The notes under the pieces are model-generated. The model had not been told where the DNA came from. It searched no databases and was given only the letters and a program-made list of their open reading frames with translations. The translations under genes were made by a program, and so were the position numbers. Shown in pieces: positions 60,515 through 64,000 of a DNA stretch of 64,000 nucleotides. Source of the DNA: Roseovarius aestuarii (GTDB lineage Bacteria > Pseudomonadota > Alphaproteobacteria > Rhodobacterales > Rhodobacteraceae). The DNA lies in contig NZ_JAIMIB010000006.1 in NCBI RefSeq assembly GCF_019966515.1, positions 124,001 to 188,000 of the forward strand, given 5' to 3'. The stretch's first letter is position 1. Every line of letters begins with the position of its first letter.

Positions 60515-60560
60515 ACGTAATGTGTACGTAATGTGCGGAATGTACATGGATTATGTACAT
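60515..60560. repeat. Paired direct repeats and palindromes upstream of the GNAT gene
   Basis: ACGTAATGTG occurs twice, 11 bases apart (60515-60524 and 60526-60535), followed by two copies of the palindrome ATGTACAT 13 bases apart (60540-60547 and 60553-60560). The block is in the 154-base gap between rmuC (ending at 60590) and the GNAT start at 60435. The helical-turn spacing suggests a multi-site operator. Confidence 0.6.
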
Positions 60561-60589
60561 TTTGGTGTGCGGTACCGCTGCGCATGGTT

Positions 60590-61825
60590 TCAGCTGTCTT
60601 TGGTCAGTTGCACGACGGTCGCATCGGTCTCGGGCGTGAGCTCTTCGAAATCGAAATTGTCCAGCCGGTCGGCGCGTTTTCCGGCGCGGGTGGCGGCGGT
60701 GATCACGCCAGAAACATCGTCGCCGGCTTGGCGCAGATGGGTCTCCAGTTTGCCGGCTTTTTCGCCGATGATCTCGACATCGCGGTGGAGCTGCCGGAGC
60801 GCCTTGCGAATGGCCCCGGCCTGCTCGCGCATCCGGGCGTCTTTGAGGATCGCGCGCATGGTGTGGAGCGTCGCCATGCAGGTGGTCGGCGAGACGATCC
60901 AGACCCGGGCGGCGAAGCCGTCACGCACCAGTTCGGGGAAATTGGCGTGCAACTCGGCATAGACCGCCTCGGACGGCAGGAACATCAGCGCGCCATCGGC
61001 GGTTTCGCCATCGAGGATGTATTTCTCGGAGATATCCTTGATGTGTTTCTTAACGGAGCTGCGCAGGAATTTGGCGGCCTCATTCACCTCCCAGTCGCTG
61101 GACGCGTTGCGCAGCGCCTCATACGCCTCCAGCGGGAATTTGCTGTCGATGCAGATGGGGCCCGGCGGGTTGGGCAGGTGAATGAGGCAATCGGCGCGCT
61201 TCCCGTTCGAAAGCGTGTGCTGCATCGTGTAGCTGTCCGAGGGCAGCGCCTTGGAGACGATATCGGTGAGCTGGATTTCCCCAAACGCGCCCCGGGTCTG
61301 CTTGTTGCTGAGAATATCCTGTAGCGTCAGCACGTCACCGCTGAGCTTTTCGATATTGGTCTGGGCCTTGTCGATCGTGGCCAGCCGTTCCTGCAACTGG
61401 GTCAGGGATTCTGTTGTCTTTTCCGACGAGCCGTGCAGGGATTCCTTCATCCGGTCCTGCATCTCGGACAGCGCGAGCGCCGAGCGGCGGGCGTTTTCGG
61501 CCAGCTTTTCGTTCATCTGAAGCTGCACGTCGGCAAGCCGGGATTCGACGGTCTGGATAACCTGCAACTGGGCATTGGTCTGGGTTTCGCTGACGGTTTG
61601 CAGGTTGCCGGACAATTGGTGCTGGTTCTGCCCCAGGGTCTGCACATCGCGGTTAAGCTGTCCGATCTGATGGTTGACCTGATCGACAGTGCGGGCCGAG
61701 CGACCGGCGGCGCGTACGCTTACGATGAGCAGGATCAGGATGATCAGCAGTGCGCCTGCGCCAAGCAGCGCCGCAATGGTCGCGGGGTCATTGAGGTCAA
61801 ACGCGTGACTGCCGATCTGGATCAT
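60590..61825 (-). CDS. rmuC: DNA recombination protein RmuC
   Basis: This 411-residue protein starts with a membrane anchor (about 17-38, [20 protein letters not shown]), followed by a long coiled coil (about 45-170, rich in Gln, Leu and Glu). The conserved RmuC nuclease-like domain includes [39 protein letters not shown] and [19 protein letters not shown]. RmuC limits inversions at short repeats. The start overlaps the mutL stop by four bases, so the two repair genes are co-expressed. Confidence 0.93.
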   Translation of the reverse strand: MIQIGSHAFDLNDPATIAALLGAGALLIILILLIVSVRAAGRSARTVDQVNHQIGQLNRDVQTLGQNQHQLSGNLQTVSETQTNAQLQVIQTVESRLADVQLQMNEKLAENARRSALALSEMQDRMKESLHGSSEKTTESLTQLQERLATIDKAQTNIEKLSGDVLTLQDILSNKQTRGAFGEIQLTDIVSKALPSDSYTMQHTLSNGKRADCLIHLPNPPGPICIDSKFPLEAYEALRNASSDWEVNEAAKFLRSSVKKHIKDISEKYILDGETADGALMFLPSEAVYAELHANFPELVRDGFAARVWIVSPTTCMATLHTMRAILKDARMREQAGAIRKALRQLHRDVEIIGEKAGKLETHLRQAGDDVSGVITAATRAGKRADRLDNFDFEELTPETDATVVQLTKDS

Positions 61826-63657
61826 GTGCGCCCGAACAGCCGTTCGATATCGGCGAGTTTGAGTTCAACGTAGGTGGGCCGCCCGTGGTTGCACTGGCCG
61901 GAATGCGGGGTTGCCTCCATCTCGCGCAGCAGCGCGTTCATTTCGTCCGCCTGCATGCGGCGACCGGAGCGGATAGAGCCATGACAGGCGACGCGGCTGA
62001 GAATGACCTCGATCCGGGCGCGAACGGAAAGGCTATCGCCCTGATCGGCAAGTTCGTCGAGGATATCTAGCACCATGGCGCGGGCATCGCATTGCCCCAG
62101 GATGGCGGGGGTTTCGCGCACGGCAATCGTGCCAGGCCCGAACGGTTCGATCACCAGACCCAGGGTGGCAAGCTCGTCCGAAAGCTCCATCAAACGGGCG
62201 CTATCGCCGTCGGACATCTCGACAATCTCGGGGATCAGCAGCGCCTGGCTGGCGACGCCGTTTTCCGCCATCTGGGCCTTCAGCCGCTCATAGACCAGCC
62301 GTTCATGGGCGGCATGCTGATCGACGATCACCATGCCATCGGCGGTCTGGGCGATGATGTAGTTTTCGTGCACCTGGGCCCGGGCGGCACCAAGCGGCAG
62401 ATCCTGCGGCGCGGTTTCAGTTTCTTCGATCACCGGCTCGACCCGGGCGCTGTAATCGCTGCGCATTTCGTCAAAGCCGGGGGCCTGCGCCTGGTAGCTG
62501 GCGGCACGGGCGGTGGGGGATGGGCGATCCATCTGATAGATGCGCGGACCGGTGTACTCCGGGCGGAAGGCCCCCAGCGTGGCCCCGGCGACGGTGGTCG
62601 AGGCGCGGTGCCCAGCCTCGGCCAGTGCGTGCCGCAGGCCCGAGACGATCAGGCCCCGGGCGAGTCCCGGATCGCGGAACCGGACCTCGGATTTCGCCGG
62701 GTGCACGTTGACATCCACCAGTGTCGGATCGCAGTCGATGAAAAGCGCGGCCGCCGGGTGGCGATCACGGCTGAGGAAGTCGTGATAGGCGACCCGGAGC
62801 GCACCATAGAGCATCTTGTCGCGCACCGGGCGGCCATTGACGAATAGGTATTGCGCCACGCTCGAGCCGCGCGAATAGGTCGGCAGGGCGGCATAGCCGG
62901 TCATCTGCAACCCGTCGCGGGTGGCGTCGATCCTGAGCGCGTTTTCGGCGAAATCCGCCCCCAGGATACGCGCCAGACGGCCGTGCAGCGCATCGAAGAG
63001 GTCGCCGGTTTCCGGATCGGCGCGAAAGCTGACGCGGCCTTCGCCACCGCCGGACGTGTCGCGCAGGGTGAACCCCACGAAGGGTTCGGCCATGGCAAGG
63101 CGCTTGACGGTGTCGGTGATCGCCTGCGCCTCGGCCCGGTCGGTGCGCATGAATTTGAGCCGCGCCGGGGTGGCATAGAACAGATCGCGCAGGGTGACGA
63201 TGGTCCCGGCATTGAGTGCGGCAGGTTTGACCGCGTTCATCTGTCCGCCCGCGACGGAGATTTCGGCGGCGTCATGGCCGGGCGCGCGCGAGGTCAGGGT
63301 CAGCCGCCCCACAGCCCCGAGCGACGGCAGCGCCTCGCCCCGGAAGCCGAAAGTGTGGATGTTCAGCAGGTCGGACCCGTCGATTTTCGAGGTGGCGTGG
63401 CGGGCCAGCGCCAGCGGCAGGTCACCGGGCGCGATGCCGCAGCCGTTATCGGTGACGCGGATCAGGGTCTTGCCGCCATCAGCATAGGTGATGTCGATCC
63501 GGGTCGCCCCTGCATCCAGCGCGTTTTCCACCAGTTCCTTGACGGCAGAGGCCGGGCGTTCGACCACCTCACCGGCGGCAATCCGGTTGATCGCCGCGTC
63601 GTCAAGCTGACGGATAACAGGTCGATTTTCGCTTATTTGGGGGGGAGATTGGGCCAT
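61822..63657 (-). CDS. mutL: DNA mismatch repair endonuclease MutL
   Basis: A 611-residue mismatch-repair protein. The N-terminal GHKL ATPase contains [26 protein letters not shown] and [15 protein letters not shown]. The C-terminal dimerisation and endonuclease domain has [23 protein letters not shown] and [17 protein letters not shown], the metal-binding motifs expected in organisms without MutH. Between them is an acidic linker. The length is normal. It overlaps rmuC downstream. Confidence 0.96.
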   Translation of the reverse strand: MAQSPPQISENRPVIRQLDDAAINRIAAGEVVERPASAVKELVENALDAGATRIDITYADGGKTLIRVTDNGCGIAPGDLPLALARHATSKIDGSDLLNIHTFGFRGEALPSLGAVGRLTLTSRAPGHDAAEISVAGGQMNAVKPAALNAGTIVTLRDLFYATPARLKFMRTDRAEAQAITDTVKRLAMAEPFVGFTLRDTSGGGEGRVSFRADPETGDLFDALHGRLARILGADFAENALRIDATRDGLQMTGYAALPTYSRGSSVAQYLFVNGRPVRDKMLYGALRVAYHDFLSRDRHPAAALFIDCDPTLVDVNVHPAKSEVRFRDPGLARGLIVSGLRHALAEAGHRASTTVAGATLGAFRPEYTGPRIYQMDRPSPTARAASYQAQAPGFDEMRSDYSARVEPVIEETETAPQDLPLGAARAQVHENYIIAQTADGMVIVDQHAAHERLVYERLKAQMAENGVASQALLIPEIVEMSDGDSARLMELSDELATLGLVIEPFGPGTIAVRETPAILGQCDARAMVLDILDELADQGDSLSVRARIEVILSRVACHGSIRSGRRMQADEMNALLREMEATPHSGQCNHGRPTYVELKLADIERLFGRT

Positions 63658-63769
63658 GCCACAAGACTTAGCACAAAATGTCGCGATTCGGGAACCGGAT
63701 AACAGTGGTGATCAGGGCAATTGCCGGGTAGGGTCGGCGGGATGAAATCCAAGCCTGAACGAGGGTGAT

Positions 63770-64000
63770 ATGCAAAGTGAAACCATTGGCACCGCCGTGC
63801 TGGAGACCTGGGATGTGGACGAGGTGGCCCGGGCCTGGGCGGCGGATGAGATCGTGCTGATCGACGTGCGCACGGTGCAGGAATACGGGCTGGAGCATAT
63901 CGAGGGCGCGCTGTTGTCGCCGATGTCGTTTTTCCGGCCCGAGAAGCTGCCGGGACAGACCGACAAGCGGATTGTGTTTCATTGCGCCGGGGGCGTACGG
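63770..64000 (+). CDS. Rhodanese-like protein, N-terminal part (cut by window edge)
   Basis: 77 residues are visible from the ATG at 63770 to the right edge. IVLIDVRTVQEYGLEHIEGA then LLSPMS is the typical start of a rhodanese domain, and KRIVFHCAGGVR contains the active-site cysteine that carries sulfur (the loop FHCxGGxR). The N-terminal preceding part (ETIGTAVLETWDVDEVARAW) fits a single-domain member. The rest lies outside the window. It is divergent from mutL by about 110 bases. Confidence 0.85.
   Translation, partial: MQSETIGTAVLETWDVDEVARAWAADEIVLIDVRTVQEYGLEHIEGALLSPMSFFRPEKLPGQTDKRIVFHCAGGVR

Overview
The window looks like chromosomal DNA of a marine-type alphaproteobacterium, most likely a member of the Roseobacter group (Rhodobacteraceae). 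The reasons are its high GC content, a CenR-type response regulator close to a long-form ribA, the ethylmalonyl-CoA pathway pair ccr and ecm, an RTX-type protein, and a methylated-amine gene set (soxBDAG, a type III glutamine synthetase and glxBCD-like genes). All identifications come from reading the sequence and from family knowledge. No database search was run.

Layout. 1-9.0 kb is ordinary chromosome: the ribA 5' end, cenR, a small zinc-finger protein, diacylglycerol kinase, a family II pyrophosphatase, a TetR regulator with a clear operator, a lipoprotein, and the operon-like run hom, glpX, isochorismatase-like hydrolase and recJ, ending at a tRNA-Glu gene. 9.1-12.0 kb is a decayed, more AT-rich accessory patch. 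It holds a frameshifted 5' fragment of a nuclease-like gene joined tail to tail with a truncated RTX gene, then a degenerate IS3-family element. 12.0-22.7 kb is mixed housekeeping: a DUF188 protein, an EamA transporter, a Roseobacter-type membrane protein, a GST-sdaA pair, a DUF3806 protein, thiamine pyrophosphokinase, a very acidic 783-residue protein and a HAD phosphatase.

22.7-38.5 kb is a methylated-amine locus. On the minus strand, soxB-D-A-G is followed by a GlxA-type AraC regulator. On the plus strand lie a second GlxA-type regulator, a class I amidotransferase, a divergent FadR-type repressor facing an operator array, and then a type III glutamine synthetase, three glutamate-synthase-like genes (glxB/C/D, equivalent to mgsA/B/C), two conserved proteins of unknown function and a nitrilase-family amidase. 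This is the gene content of the N-methylglutamate or sarcosine oxidation systems.

38.7-53.2 kb is the most interesting region. An FAD oxidoreductase and a branched-chain-type ABC transporter (livHMGF, with no binding protein) precede a nine-gene tightly coupled run: a FadR-type regulator, a DapA-family lyase, an aldehyde dehydrogenase, a non-pyrrolysine MttB-family methyltransferase, an enolase-superfamily enzyme closely resembling hydroxyproline-betaine 2-epimerase (HpbD), a cytochrome P450, two SDR dehydrogenases and a DAO-type FAD oxidase. I read this as a catabolic operon for a cyclic betaine such as proline betaine or a hydroxyproline betaine. It has an unusual choice of demethylation chemistry, because MttB and P450 genes sit where Rieske demethylases are usual. 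This is the best candidate for a poorly described system.

53.4-64.0 kb returns to core functions: ccr and ecm of the ethylmalonyl-CoA pathway with an acyltransferase and a GNAT gene between them, a DUF1989 protein, another GNAT gene behind a repeat-rich intergenic region, rmuC-mutL, and the start of a rhodanese gene cut by the window edge.
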